Below are positions 42,061-61,391 of a stretch of 64,000 nucleotides of DNA, in pieces; within the stretch, counting starts at the first letter, position 1; every line of letters starts with the position of its first letter. This stretch comes from Beroe forskalii (Eukaryota > Ctenophora > Nuda > Beroida > Beroidae): NCBI GenBank assembly GCA_011033025.1, contig WFMF01000122.1, positions 310,001-374,000 of the forward strand, read 5' to 3'. Made by a program: the position numbers and the translations under genes. The notes beneath the pieces were generated by a model. The model was not told the DNA's origin and made no database searches. It saw only the letters and a list, made by a program, of their open reading frames with translations.

Positions 42061-42659
42061 TATTATTTTAATTTGATTTAATAAAGATAACTTATAACTA
42101 AATTTAATTATATTTGGAACTAATGGTTTATACCCACAAGCTGCATAATAATCCCATGTAAACAAATATTCTTTAAGGTGAATCTGACAGAGCAGCCACT
42201 TATCTTCAACTCTTCATTCTTAATATTTATCTGCTGGCTTCTCAAACCTCAGGCTTGCCTTAACTTTGCATATTTTGTTTTGGTTCATACAATAGCCCCA
42301 GCAAGTATGATTCATATGCCCCGGAATATGCTATTATTGGCTGCATGTGAGATTACACCATGGGGTAGTTGTTGACCACTCAGCCTGAATTACTCGGAAA
42401 TTAACATCTATTGGTCCCAAAATCTGTTCTCAGGATAACAAGGCAACAACTAACCATGATATTCCCATCCTTGATAATTTTATTTTACTTGTACGATCTC
42501 TATGTTTGTAAAAATGGCATGAAATTTAAATATCTTGTTTTCTTCAAAATATCTTGTTTTCTTCAAATCCCGGTCTTATAATGTTATGAGTCAGCTCCAC
42601 TTTAACCAGAATTTTTGAACAAAAGCCAATAAGGTAAGTCATTCATGCTGTTCAACAGG

Positions 42660-43975
42660 CTTTTTCATATTTGTTTGACTTATATCCAGGAGACAAAAAC
42701 GCAGACTTATATCTGTCACTCCTTCTCAGTTTACGAGTCCTTGGCAATGACAGTATCTGAGTAACAGTCAATGAGCTGGACAAGGTAACCTTCACTGCAC
42801 GAGGTCGCTTGTGGGTTGGCTTTAAAAATTTGGAAGCTTTCAGTCACAGCTTCTCTCCAAGTACAATGCAGTAAGCTGCATGATTTCATTTTGGTTTACC
42901 TCAAGTACCTTACATATTCTCATATTAATGTCTTCACACCTTCTTCTGGAAGTCCAAACACGAAGAGGCTTCATATCCAGTCCTCCTCCTCCTTCACCAG
43001 CTTCTTACTTGGCTAGGGCGTAACATTTTCCCTTTACTTCTGACTCTGCCCTGACATGAGGACGGAGCATAAGGAACTCCACTCCTCCTTCTCAGTTACT
43101 TGAAAACAGATGAGTGGACAATAAATTTTCACTGCACGCAATTTATCGTCTTTACATTCCAGCAACTGCTGCTGGAGCTCAATAATAGTCAATAGAGTCA
43201 TGGGATCGAGATTTGAGAAGTTCCTGCTGTTGCTCCATCGTTTCGCTACTCATCTCGCTAATGTGTACTGATGTTACCAGAGACTCCTCGAGCTTCTCCT
43301 AACTTTGTTTTCTCTGTGCATATTTTGCCGACAAATTGTGTGGCTTCTACATGCAAATTTATCCTTAACAGTTGCCTTACAATTTGCATAGAGCCAACTC
43401 ACTTGTCTCCAAACAGTCCAATATCTTCAGATTTTTCTGAATTCTTTATACTATCCATTGCAAAGCAGTGCATTGATGCAGATTGCAGGCTGGTGTATAA
43501 ATTTACAATCAGTTGCAGAGATAGCATAGAAGCAACGTGGGAACAATTGTGAACATTATATTAACTGATCCCAAATGTTTATATACGGCTTGTTAAGAAA
43601 CATGCTTGAGCATAAATCAATGGACAAGGTTACCCTCACTGTACAAGATCTCTTGTCAGTTGATTTTAAAAGTCTGCAAGCTTCCAACAGAGGTTTTCAA
43701 TGGTGACATCTCCCCAATAACCTGCATCAGATTGCGAGTCCTTGACACTGACAGTATCTGAGCAGATACTGTCATTGTCAAGGACTCACTGAGTCTGCGC
43801 TTTTGTCTCCAGATAGATCACTGCATGAGCAAAGAGCTGAATAGTGAAATTAAGAAGAAAAGAGCTGAACACCGGAATCTTCTTGATGAAATGATAAAAG
43901 GCTGCTCAACCGAAAAATGGTCACATTTTATAGGCAATGGAACTGTGAGCAGCATGGAGAAAACTTCATGATCAA
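42660..43975. pseudogene. Eroded coding-like fragments inside the foldback element
   Basis: Two diverged versions of one peptide-like segment (Asp-Lys-Val-Thr-x-Thr at 42780 and 43619) are followed by Phe-Lys-x-Leu-x-Ala. A coiled-coil-like Lys/Glu-rich frame starts near 43820 after a splice-like 'gtctccag'. Opposite-strand frames near 43090-43270 also look coding (Gln-rich). They may be captured host gene pieces or the element's own decayed gene. No family is recognised. Confidence 0.3.
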
Positions 43976-44888
43976 CATTTTGAACAGTGCATGAAGCGTT
44001 TACTAGTGATAATATGTGACAAGTCGCGAACAAGTTGTATATAATTTTAGAGTATATGTTTGTTAGTAAGCCGTGTATTTGAACATGGCCATTGCAATTC
44101 GTTTGAGCACAAAACGACGTATCTATGAACCACATGAGGCAGGTTACGCAATTGTCTCATCGATGGCTCGCGAGTGTCCAAAAAATCGGTTTTTCGTCCA
44201 TAACTCGGTTTTTGAGCATTTTGGAGCATATTTTTGTTGGTAGTTGTATATGAACATGGCTATTGCGATTCGTTTGAGCACAGAACGAAGTCTCTATGAC
44301 CTTCCTGAGCCAAGTTACAAAAATTGTCTCATTGATCGCTCGCGGGTGGCCAAAAATCAGTTTTTCGCCCATAACTCGGTTTGTAAGCATTTTAGAGCAT
44401 ATGTTTGTTAACAAGTCGTATATAAACATGGCCATTGCGATTCGTTTGAGCCCAAAACGAAGTCTCTACGACCTTCCTGAGCCAAGTTACATAAAATCTG
44501 ACTTTCCGCCCGGGAGCGGAAATGGGCGTGGCCCTCCTGAACACCCGCTACGGATACATATTGTGTACCAAGGTGATTTTGGTGCAGAAACACCCCAAGT
44601 ACCACCTCCAACTCTCAAAAACTCTGGACACCGAAATGCATGCTCAACTTTGGTATGCTACTAGAGTAGAAGGACATCTGGAAGATGTTTGAAGTGATTG
44701 ATCATTTCAGTGAAACACAAAAATTCTCAAATATGAAATCAAACCCATACACTTTGCACTGCTATTCAACTGTCAGTTTCGAGATAAAATATCTCTTCTT
44801 CAGGAAATCCACAAAGTGTGACACAACCTGCTCAAATTTGATTGTAATTAGTAGTGTTGTTAAGTTTAGAACTGGAAGATTGTGACTA

Positions 44889-45190
44889 ATCCAATGTCTT
44901 ATCTATAGAGGTGTATGGATACTGTAAATCAATTTTCACGGAAGAGACTAAACTGTGAATCATCAGCAGTTACCCTACAGTTGTCTCCCCGCCATCTGTG
45001 ATGTAGGTTTCCCATCAGCAGCTGGTAAAGATAAATGGAGGGGTTTCAGCCCACTGTACCCCTCACAGCTTACAACTGAATTTGAATTTGAAAATAATTT
45101 TTACTGCAAGGCTGGGCCACCCAGGAGTCTGGAATCCAGAGCAATACAGTTTAGAGGGAAGGGAGAGGAAAAGGAGAGTTCAGTAGAGGC
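44889..45190 (+). repeat. Dispersed repeat, copy 2
   Basis: Shares 'gtgaatcatcagcagttacc' and 'tgcaaggctgggccaccca' with copies at 60905-61210 and (inverted, partial) 18700-18900. Indels distinguish copies; class unknown. Confidence 0.65.
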
Positions 45191-45394
45191 AAAAGATCAA
45201 TAAGAGCTAAAATTAGGTGAAACACTTTCCCTCTTGTTTGCAAATGGCCACAAGGCTGTATCCCCCATTTTTTCAAACCAATCAACTTGTTTCTTAATCA
45301 ATGTTTTCCCAAATTCTGAAGAACTATCAGTTTTCTAACAAAATTCTTGTCAAAGAGGTTGATAATGTGTAATTTTGTTATATAAAGGAATATA

Positions 45395-45465
45395 AAGGAA
45401 TCATGTTGGTGTTCAAGTACGGAGTTGGAGAAAAGTCTTGCAGATTGATGTCTTGAAGAAATTTT
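45395..45465 (+). repeat. Dispersed repeat 'gttggagaaaagtcttgcag'
   Basis: The same segment recurs inverted at ~56815-56885 and direct at ~58050-58090 and ~58540-58610, with adjoining sequence shared between the latter copies. Confidence 0.6.
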
Positions 45466-45903
45466 CTTTTTAATTCAAATATATTATCTTGATTTAATAA
45501 TAATAATATCCCACAAAAAGAGGTGGGTACATGCTGTGTGCCATGTAGACATATTTATTTATTTATTTACTCTCTTTTAGGCATGGCCAGCCAGTTTTTA
45601 AATAAACCTCTTTAAAATCACAATTTCCCAATTGGGATAAAGTCTTTGTTTTGCTTATGCATGTACATAGTTTCACTTCTGTGTGCACATGGATCGATTG
45701 CAAGATCTGCCCAAAGAGCATGGAGTGTAGGAGGGTTAAATGAGTCAGAAGAAAGGGACAGACATCACCAGATCACCTGTCGAAACACATCTCTCTGTAC
45801 ATAAAAGGTCAGCTGAACATGCAATTTTTTGAACAATATCCCCCATGTCATGTCGGTATGTTCTTTTTCCATGTTTGCTTGCACACTTTTCTCCAGAAAG
45901 TCT

Positions 45904-46152
45904 GGTACGTCTCCCATGTAAACGGGAGCCTTCATTATCTATGACAATGACGTCACTCAGAAAAAATATAATTAAGCGCATCTAGCGCTTTAAAGGATAG
46001 GGTTACGGTTTTGGTTAGGGTCAGGATTTGTTAGGTTTAGGGTAAGGATTAAGGTTAGGGTTTTGGTTAGGGTCACAGTTAGGTTTAGGATACAGAAAAT
46101 TGACCTTTAGATCTGTGACGTCACTCAGCCCCGTTTACATGGGAGAGATACC
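45904..46152. mobile_element. 249-bp MITE, 8-bp TSD, telomere-like core
   Basis: Inverted ends with CTCCCATGTAAACGGG plus an inner TGACGTCACTCAG are flanked by GAAAGTCT on both sides (45896-45903, 46153-46160). The core is degenerate GGTTAGGGTTAGG-like DNA. A truncated copy lies at ~59450-59480. Confidence 0.8.
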
Positions 46153-46299
46153 GAAAGTCTATAATCTATAGCTATATAGCAATCGAAGGGACAAGCAAAA
46201 TCCACATTTATACATACATGAGCGAGTTAGACATGAACTGCGACCAATTCAAAAGAATTTTATAGTTTTCGAATTGCAGTTTTCACGCACCATATGCTT

Positions 46300-46384
46300 T
46301 TGCTAAACACGTATATCCCTGTCTGCGTTGCGCGGCGCGTAGGGTAGCGCGGCGCGCGTACGCACACCTATGCGGGCTTAGGAA
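46300..46384. mobile_element. Micro-MITE family C, 85 bp, 9-bp TSD
   Basis: Ends TTGCTAAACACGTAT and TATGCGGGCTTAGGAA; the flanks are CATATGCTT (46291-46299, 46385-46393). The paralogous site at 62159-62170 carries a single CATATGCTT and no insert. Confidence 0.9.
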
Positions 46385-46884
46385 CATATGCTTGTCTAAT
46401 GCCTTTACCCTGCCGACTCTGCGAGTCGGGGCGCGCGCGTAGGGGCCAGGCAACGTCTGGCAACAGCTTTTCTGAGAAGGAACGACGGTGCATAAAATAG
46501 GCACTGATTTGGGCAATTGCGCGCGTACGCACAAGAACAACATGAATATACTGAACAATGATTAATTAAGCCGCGCGCGGCGCGCGGCCTGCGCGTTTAC
46601 AAAGGACTGACACATTTTGAGAGAAATTGATGCGCCTTCCATTAATGTTTAACAAATCAACAAATTACGTAAATTAAGTGGTACTAGTCGGTTCCCGTCC
46701 TACGGACGGCGAATGATGGCAGCCGCATGAGCTAACGGCCACATGTCCCTTTGACAGTGATTTGACCGTGCGAGTTTGGAGGGGAAATTCGAAACTTTCT
46801 GCGAAAAAAAGCTTCCACGCCCCCAACGGTAACCCAATATTGCCGACAATATTCTCAAAACCTTTACTCATCATAAGCAACTAC

Positions 46885-47350
46885 ATAGCGAAGGAATTTT
46901 GAAAAAAATCGAAGATCTATTTTTTGCGAAAAAAGGGCGTGGCCTCCCACGCCCCTTAGGGTGACCCAATAATTCGGACAAAATTCTCAAAACTTTTATT
47001 TATCATAAGCAACTTGATGGCGAAGGAATTCTGAAAAAATTCGAAAATTTAATTTTTGCGAAAAAAGGGCGTGGCCTCCCACGCTCCTCAAGTGACAATA
47101 ATTCGGACAAAATTCTCAAAATTTTTTATTCATCATAAGCAACTCAATGGCGAAGGAATTTTGAAAAAATTCGAAAGTTTAATTTTTGCGAAAAAAGGGC
47201 GTGGCCCCCCCCCACGCCCCTCAGGGTGACCCAATAATTCGGACAAAATTCTCATTCATCATGAGCAACTCGATGGCGAAGGAATTTTGAAAAAATTCGA
47301 AAGTTTAATTTTTGCGGAAAAAAAGGGCGTGGCCCCCACGACCCTCAGGT
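46885..47350. repeat. Tandem repeat, ~120-bp units, four copies
   Basis: Units share 'gaaaaaagggcgtggc', 'gacaaaattctcaaaa' and 'atggcgaaggaatt'. It is present only in copy 1 of the long direct repeat. Confidence 0.8.
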
Positions 47351-47648
47351 TGACCTCAAAAAATTTTCTATATTTTTCTGATTCATTGCAACTATCTTGC
47401 AACACGATTAAAATATAATTTTGATGCTAACGTGAAAACGAATCGCCAGCCATAAATAAATAAATAAATATATATATATTAACAACACGCATTATATATA
47501 GTAAGATTATGCTGTCATAGGATAATATGCATCAAATCTACATGGCTTCATGTGATATTTACACTAAACATGCGTTCAGAAACCGGAAGGCCGGATAGAA
47601 CCGGTCAGTACATACTCTTTTACGTTTAAGAGCATGATATAAATAATT

Positions 47649-47837
47649 ATGCAACATAAAATAAGTGAAATGATACCGCCTTATAATAAAATGCTATTAA
47701 ATACGACCAATGTTTTATATTTTATGATGGAATATACCCAAGCAAGAGTCAAGGGCGACAATCCACAAGTTGCTCGCATACATCATACCCTGGCAAATGG
47801 ATGTAGAGTCACAGGAATGCAGCAGGTATTCAAATAA
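47649..47837 (+). CDS. 62-codon ORF conserved between direct-repeat copies (hypothetical)
   Basis: The ATG follows a TATA-like 'gatataaataatt'. The protein (starting Met-Gln-His-Lys-Ile-Ser-Glu) is identical in the copy at 62602-62790, and about 330 bp around it is unchanged between copies, while flanking DNA has substitutions and indels. No family is recognised. It could be a real short gene, a piece of an element's gene, or simply a recent duplication. Coding is not established. Confidence 0.3.
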   Translation: MQHKISEMIPPYNKMLLNTTNVLYFMMEYTQARVKGDNPQVARIHHTLANGCRVTGMQQVFK

Positions 47838-49824
47838 TTTGGAAATGTACTCCACTCCAGAAGACAAAGCTCGCCCTGTGCAGCCCACAGCACAGCAATT
47901 AGCACACCAGATGTTGCTTCAAATGTCCGGTCGTATTCTGTACGTTAGAACCAGCGGTAAATCCTGCAGGGGGAGGGATGGGTATTGCGTACGTTGAAAA
48001 AGGAGCAAGTACTAGTATACATCTCTCAATAACTGGTAGGGAGAGAGAGAGAGGGTAGATGATCCTTTAAAGCGAATATGGTATAAATGTTAAGAAGAAA
48101 GCCAATTACGTTAACACACACAACAAACTATGCAGGGTATTAACCCTCAAGTTTCGTCAATAGCTGTGTGTGTGCGTGTAAATAATCGGCAGTGAAAGGA
48201 GTGCGTTTGTTTGCGATTAAAAGTTCGTGTGTTCCCATTCTTGTTTTGATGTTTGATAAAGTGGACACGCTGTAAATGAAATAAAATGTAAGACTTGTTG
48301 ATGTTACAATGTGCTGACAAAACAAGTTAACAAAGGTAATTAGCAGATGTAGATACTTTGAGAAAAGGGGTGTAAAGTGCTACATATTCAATGCCATTGC
48401 TTAGTTGTAAAAGGTGGGATATCATCGAAGGTGTTTTGTATCTTCAGAAGTTACTATGAGTACTTAGTGTAGCACCAGAACACTTATTTTACGACCTGAA
48501 CGCTTCACAGCCATATTATTATCTAATGAGACAAACATAATTAACACTGATGCACACATCCTGGCATGAAAATATTTTCCGCTGTTTTGGTAATTTACTC
48601 AAGGTCAAGTTTCACGTGTTTCTAGAAAGGCCGTTGTTGTTCTGTTAGTATATGTCCCGTGATTTATATATTAGCTGGGCCAACAGCTTCACGGAGTCTC
48701 TGATTCTACATACATTGCAGACAAGAATGACGTGGTGCGTTCCATTTTATGAAATATCTTGATTTGCCTCAATCCAGCACGGATAAAATCCAGCAATACA
48801 AAAACCATGTATTACATATCCATGATATTATGTATCATAAGCTCATAAGTTCACCATCATGAGCTCATAAGATGCCGAAATGTGCAAGTTACAACGCAAT
48901 CCGATCGATAATCGATACACAAGTAAAGTGATAGTACAGAAAGTCTCTAGTGTTGAGTTAGCAGGAGTTTGCCTCTGGGGACCTGGCGAAGAAGCCACAG
49001 GCCCCCAGCCACAGCACAAGTGTTGTGGCTTGAACCCGGGGACCTCAGAACAAGATAGTAGTACCATTATTTGACAACAGTCAAGACTATCATTCTATTT
49101 ACATGAATGAGACATGGCTCTCATCCCCTCATATACCATTACATTTGTTAAACCTAAGAAACCGTATGTAAATATACTGAAGTGTCGGAGTAGCGGGTAT
49201 CTATGGCTTCTTTTAATTAAATCAAGTGTATTGACTAGAGGCAAGTCCTTTCTCAATTATTTTATCTGAAATCACCTGTTGCTGTATTAAAGTAGCACAC
49301 AGGTGTTCAGATAAAAGCAATTTGTATGGTTGAAATTTTCAAACGGAACTGAGATTTCGTTTTTTCAATACAAAAATTTAAATCGGTCTAATGAGATTTA
49401 GTGTACAACTGTATGATAAACTGTGCTGATTTGAAATGGAATCTGAGTTTAAAATCGCGAATTATCAATGTATCTGCATATTTTGTATCGAAGATGACAA
49501 TACTCTGGAGCAAACTTATCTGATTTAATGTAACGCATACTCCGAATACTACCAAACTTTTAAGGTTCGGGGTGGGTTGGGTGGGTTCAGGTGGGTTTGG
49601 TGGTTTCTGCTTTTAGTAGCGACGGTTTTCAATCATGTCTTAACTTGTAGTTGTATATACTTGATTCTACAATCTACAGGATGTAGATTGTAGTATGTAC
49701 CTACTCAGCAACAGATTTGCTAATAATGAAAAGAAAATTTGGGAAAACTTAGATCATACATTCTAGAATACTTGAACCAAGGAATATCATTTTAGATCTT
49801 TTCAGTCTAAAATTCAAACTACTA

Positions 49825-57383
<7,559 letters not shown>

Positions 57384-59262
57384 TGCAGCAAGTTAATCCT
57401 TTTCAATTGATTCACAGAGGTTAACAGTCAAATATTTAGTACTTGGGCAACACAACACCTTCAGTTTTTTTTCATCCACTTATCCCACATGTCCACATTA
57501 TCTCCAGAATGACCTATTGCAACAACAAAAAGTCATCAATATGAAAAACTTTGGAGAAAAAATTCATATGACAATACAATTGGATTCAATTCCTTGCGGC
57601 ACTCATTCTTTCATCATGTACCCTAACAAGGCACTCAAAATACAATGATAAGTTAAAAATCTTTAATGTGATCCTTCATGATATCAAGTGAATGAGATAC
57701 GAGTGAAACTCAATGTTGATAATGAATGGAATGAATCTAACAATTTCACACAACCATGCAAATCTACTGACAGTTTCGGAATTTAATGATATTCCATCTT
57801 CAGGATCTCCGTGTGAATGTTAATCATCCTCAGTTAGTTAATTTAATATGTGTTGTGTTGTAAGTTTAAAAAAAAGTTTAAAAAAAAAGAAAAAAAAGAA
57901 AAAAAAGAAGATGGACTGAAGATGTACTGAAGATGCCTGCAGATCACTCATCTTGGTGTGACTCACTTAGATCCTACTGCTCTCTACAATGCATTACCTT
58001 AAGGTATCCTGTTGTTGTTCAAGTGCATTGAATTTGAGTTTGAATATCATAGTTGGAGAAAAGTCTCACAGATTGATGTCTTGAAAACAAAGAAGAATAA
58101 GAAGTTTCTTCGTGTTTTAAATAAGATTTAACCCTGAATTTCAGGTAGAAAGCATCTCGCAAGATGGAGTAATGGATCAGGATGCATGCCACTCTCATTA
58201 ATCTTATAATGTGCAATGTAAAAGGTCACAAATAACTCAGATCCATCCACTAGCCCTCTGCTTCTCTTCACAACATGTGTTGCTTAATTTCTTGATGCTC
58301 AGAGTAAAGACAAAGACCAAAGAGCAATTTTCAGTTTCATTTAGGCAGGTGGTCACTGCACTTGACTGTGCTATGCCCTGGTACCAGGGGCAGACTACTG
58401 GGGGCCTACCTCATAAAAAGCTCTCACAATTTAAACACCCCTATAGCTGAGGTAGGTATGGGACTGATGATGACTGCACACCACTCATCTTGGTTTGAAC
58501 CACTTAGATCCTACTGCTCTCCACATTGCATTAGCTAAAGGGATCATGCACTATGTTGGTGATCAAGTACAGAGTTGGAGAAAAGTCTTGCAGATTGATT
58601 TCAGAAGAAAGTTTTCTCTATGATTTTAATACAAACATTAACATTGTACCAATAACACATCATAAACCTCAATAACTATAAGATTGTTAAAATAACTCAA
58701 ATAAATATGTTACACATGACATGTCACCATGTCACCAAATCAATATTATGAAACACGACATTGTTATGAGCAAGTAAGTGGCTGAAATATGCAAATAAGC
58801 AATCCTATAATTTTGAAAATGAGTTTAAGCTTAAAAAACATTGATGAATAGTTATTTTACCTTTTTATGAGCAAACAAAGAGGCAAATTTCAAAAAATTA
58901 TATCTAAATCATCATTTTCATTTTTCAATAGAATAGAATAGAGAAAAATCTTTTCTTTCCCTTTTGTCTTACCATTACTTTAACTTTCAACCTTGCTTTA
59001 ACCAAAGCTCAGCTTGCCATTCTTTCATTTTTACGCGCGCGCCGTCGTTTCACTCTTGACTCCTAGAAAGTCGAAAGGAGTTCGGCCATGTGACGTGAAG
59101 CACGTTACCATTTTGTTTCCCCTTGCCGTGCCTTCCTAAGCCCGCATAGGTGTCGTATCAACACCCCCTGGTTAGGGGAAGCAATGCCGCGCCGCGCACT
59201 TCGTGCGTGGAACCAGGTTCCTGGTATAAGGGCAACTATCGATGAACTAGTTTAACCAGAGC
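57384..59262. other. Upstream of PCGF gene; repeats, no gene
   Basis: It contains copies of the 'gttggagaaaagtc' repeat (~58050 and ~58540), the direct copy of the 56815 repeat (~58320-58540), and an A-rich stretch at 57870-57910. A partial family C terminus (ttcctaagcccgcatagg) is near 59125-59150. The PCGF promoter is presumably here, but I cannot place it. Confidence 0.45.
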
Positions 59263-59355
59263 TTGTCAGACGTCGCGTTGTCTGACCATTATTATTCAGC
59301 GCGGCGGACGCGTGCGCGCCCGCCGAAAGCGAAGGGGACAGTAAACGTCTGACAA
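59263..59355. mobile_element. Micro-MITE family B, 93 bp, 8-bp TSD
   Basis: Ends TTGTCAGACG and CGTCTGACAA; the flanks are ACCAGAGC (59255-59262, 59356-59363). GC-rich insert between the arms. Confidence 0.8.
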
Positions 59356-59480
59356 ACCAGAGCTGACATGCCCGCCCTCTTTTGCGCGCGGCGCGCGCCG
59401 TCGTGTAGTTCGTTGCAGTGTTTAAATGGATTAAACCCATCCCGGGTATGTCTCCCATGTAAACGGGGCTGAGTGACTGT

Positions 59481-59586
59481 TAGTAGGATTTTACCCTACC
59501 CTCCGCCGCGCGCCATTTTTTTCCGCTGCAACACGACCCTCCAAATTTCCGAGTGTTGCGCGCTAGGGATGGGTGAAATCCATCTA
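59481..59586 (-). mobile_element. Micro-MITE family A, 106 bp, 9-bp TSD (inverted)
   Basis: The flanks are AGTGACTGT (59472-59480, 59587-59595). It is inserted into a truncated copy of the 45904-type MITE (ggtatgtctcccatgtaaac at ~59450). Confidence 0.85.
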
Positions 59587-59731
59587 AGTGACTGTTATAT
59601 GTTAGGTTGTGTGTTAGTTTGTATGTTGGAAGGGTGCGGCCGTGGCTAAGTGGTGATAGGAGTAAGGATCGGCCTGGGATTTGCTCGGGCGATGATGCGC
59701 ATGGTCAAATTTGTGGGAGCTGATAATCCAG

Positions 59732-59819
59732 TAGATGGATTTCACCCATCCCTAGCGCGCAACACTCGGAAGTTTGGAAAAAAATGGCGCGCGGCGGAGG
59801 GTAGGGTAAAATCCTACTA
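59732..59819 (+). mobile_element. Micro-MITE family A, 88 bp, 9-bp TSD
   Basis: The flanks are ATAATCCAG (59723-59731, 59820-59828). It is the shortest copy, with an internal deletion. Confidence 0.85.
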
Positions 59820-59869
59820 ATAATCCAGGGAAATTTGAGGCCAGGATAGGAAAGTGTGACGTTTTACTA

Positions 59870-59970
59870 TAGATGGATTTCACCCATCCCTAGCGCGCAA
59901 CACTCGGAAATTTGGAGGGTCCCCGCGGAAAAAAATGGCGCGCGGCGGAGGGTAGGGTAAAATCCTACTA
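59870..59970 (+). mobile_element. Micro-MITE family A, 101 bp
   Basis: The flanks are TTTTACTA (59862-59869, 59971-59978). Eight bases match; the ninth differs. Confidence 0.82.
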
Positions 59971-60439
59971 TTTTACTACGGATCCACAACCACGATATAT
60001 GCGATCACAGAACTCTCGATCTCACATAGCTCATACAGGACAGCTGACTATACTTATAGCATTTGTTTCTGCGATAACAAGCAAGGCTCCAGCATATAGC
60101 CAGACCTGGTACTAATCTTCAATCACACTCAAGTCTGCGCAAATCTCAACGTTCTCGGGCGGTTGCGGATTCGTAGGCCATGGTCTGAAGTTCAGTCAGA
60201 GAGCGGGGCCGGGAATCGTGTCAATTTCTTCTATAGTTGGTATCACCATAACCATGAGTTTAGAACAACGAGACTCTTAGAGAAACACAATCTTGCTGGA
60301 ACGATAAATATACGAAATGGTTTCCAGCACATCATGATCAAAACAATAATAATATCTTATCAAAAATAAAACCTCTTACTTAACTCACTATAAATATAAA
60401 TATCTCACTCACACAGCGTGTCTTTTAACAAAACTATGT

Positions 60440-60790
60440 ATGGTGGCCGAGGTGGCTCACTTGAAAATAATTTTTCGTGTTTTTGAAAAAGTGAGCCATT
60501 TCGGCCACCGCGTGGCCGAGCTGGCTCACCTATATTTTTCCAACTTTGATGCAAAATTTAAATGTCAATTTTAATCCGAAAAGACAAAACTCGGCATGTA
60601 TCTGAAACTAGAAAAGTTGCTCTTTCCAACGGTGCAAAGATTAGGACCAACCGACCCAAAATGGCGGAGTTATAGCGCTCCAAAAAAGTGGGACGCCTCG
60701 GCCACGCGGTGGCCGAACTGGCTCACTTGTAGTTTCAGTCTTCAAAGTGAGCCACGCCGGCCACCGCGTGGCCGAACTGGCTCATTTGAA
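60440..60790. repeat. GC-rich repeat built on GTGGCCGA(G/A)CTGGCTCAC
   Basis: The motif recurs about five times in both orientations (near 60446, 60490, 60515, 60700, 60755), giving GGCCACCGCGTGGCC/GGCCACGCGGTGGCC pairs. No gene. Confidence 0.7.
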
Positions 60791-60904
60791 GAGCAACAAA
60801 TGCGCGTTTCATACGTACGTGGTATATTAAAACGCTTTCGCGCCGTACGTTTATCAGTACTTTACAGTTAATATTGTGGCAAATTTTGACGCGCATTCAC
60901 AGAT

Positions 60905-61210
60905 TGACAGTCCAATGTCTTATCTATAGAGGTGTATGGGTAAACTACAAACATAACAAAATACTGCATATCGATTTTCTAATTCAAGGATTGACATGAG
61001 AGGCGGAAGAGACTAAACTGTGAATCATCAGCGGTTACCCTACAGTTGTAAGGTCTCCCTGCCATCTGCGATGTAGGTGTACCATCAGCAGGTGACAAAG
61101 GGAAACGGAGGGTTTCGGCCCACGTACCCCTCACAGCTTACAACTGCAAGGCTGGGCCACCCAGGACTCCGGATTCCTGAGCAACACAGTTTAGAGGGAA
61201 GGGGTAGAAA
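60905..61210 (+). repeat. Dispersed repeat, copy 3
   Basis: The longest copy of the family at 44889-45190. It includes 'gagaggcggaagagactaaa', which the 44889 copy lacks but the 18700 copy has. Confidence 0.68.
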
Positions 61211-61391
61211 AAAGAAAGAACCGACGAACCGTATAATCTGGAACCAGCACTCAACGAGGATGGTATCGATCCTCTTCCGAGCCAGACTGCTGCCTTGCTT
61301 TCGGTTGACCACGATTTCATCCCACTCACCGACAATATCATCCATCAAAACTCATAAAACCACACTTCTCATTAACTTCTGCGTGTATGGG

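Larger units (their letters stand above)
39405..44668. mobile_element. ~5.3-kb foldback-type element with long inverted arms
   Basis: Sequence at 39418-~40310 recurs inverted at ~44040-44655: same terminal block ('ggacaccgaaatgcatgctc'), same order of internal ~150-bp tandem units ('gagttatgggcgaaaaactga'). The arms are made of these degenerate tandem units, as in foldback elements. The middle holds a SINE-like insert, a LINE remnant and eroded coding fragments. The ends and any TSD are approximate. Confidence 0.75.
46178..49070 (+). repeat. Long direct repeat, copy 1
   Basis: Nearly identical to 62054-64000. Relative to copy 2 it has an extra family C micro-MITE (46300-46393 with TSD) and an extra ~820-bp block (about 46685-47508) of tandem 'gaaaaaagggcgtggcctcc' units. 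Copy 2 runs off the window, so the full unit length is unknown. It contains the 62-codon ORF at 47649. Confidence 0.85.

Noticed and set aside
46000..46090. Interstitial telomere or chromosome-fusion scar (GGTTAGGG-like tract)
   Set aside because: The tract lies entirely inside a MITE with its own inverted ends and TSD, and the same core is found in the element at 15546.
48843..49074. Open frames of 64-74 codons as the missing C-terminus of the PCGF-like gene
   Set aside because: They lie in the long direct repeat (same sequence at 63830-64000) and show no RAWUL similarity.
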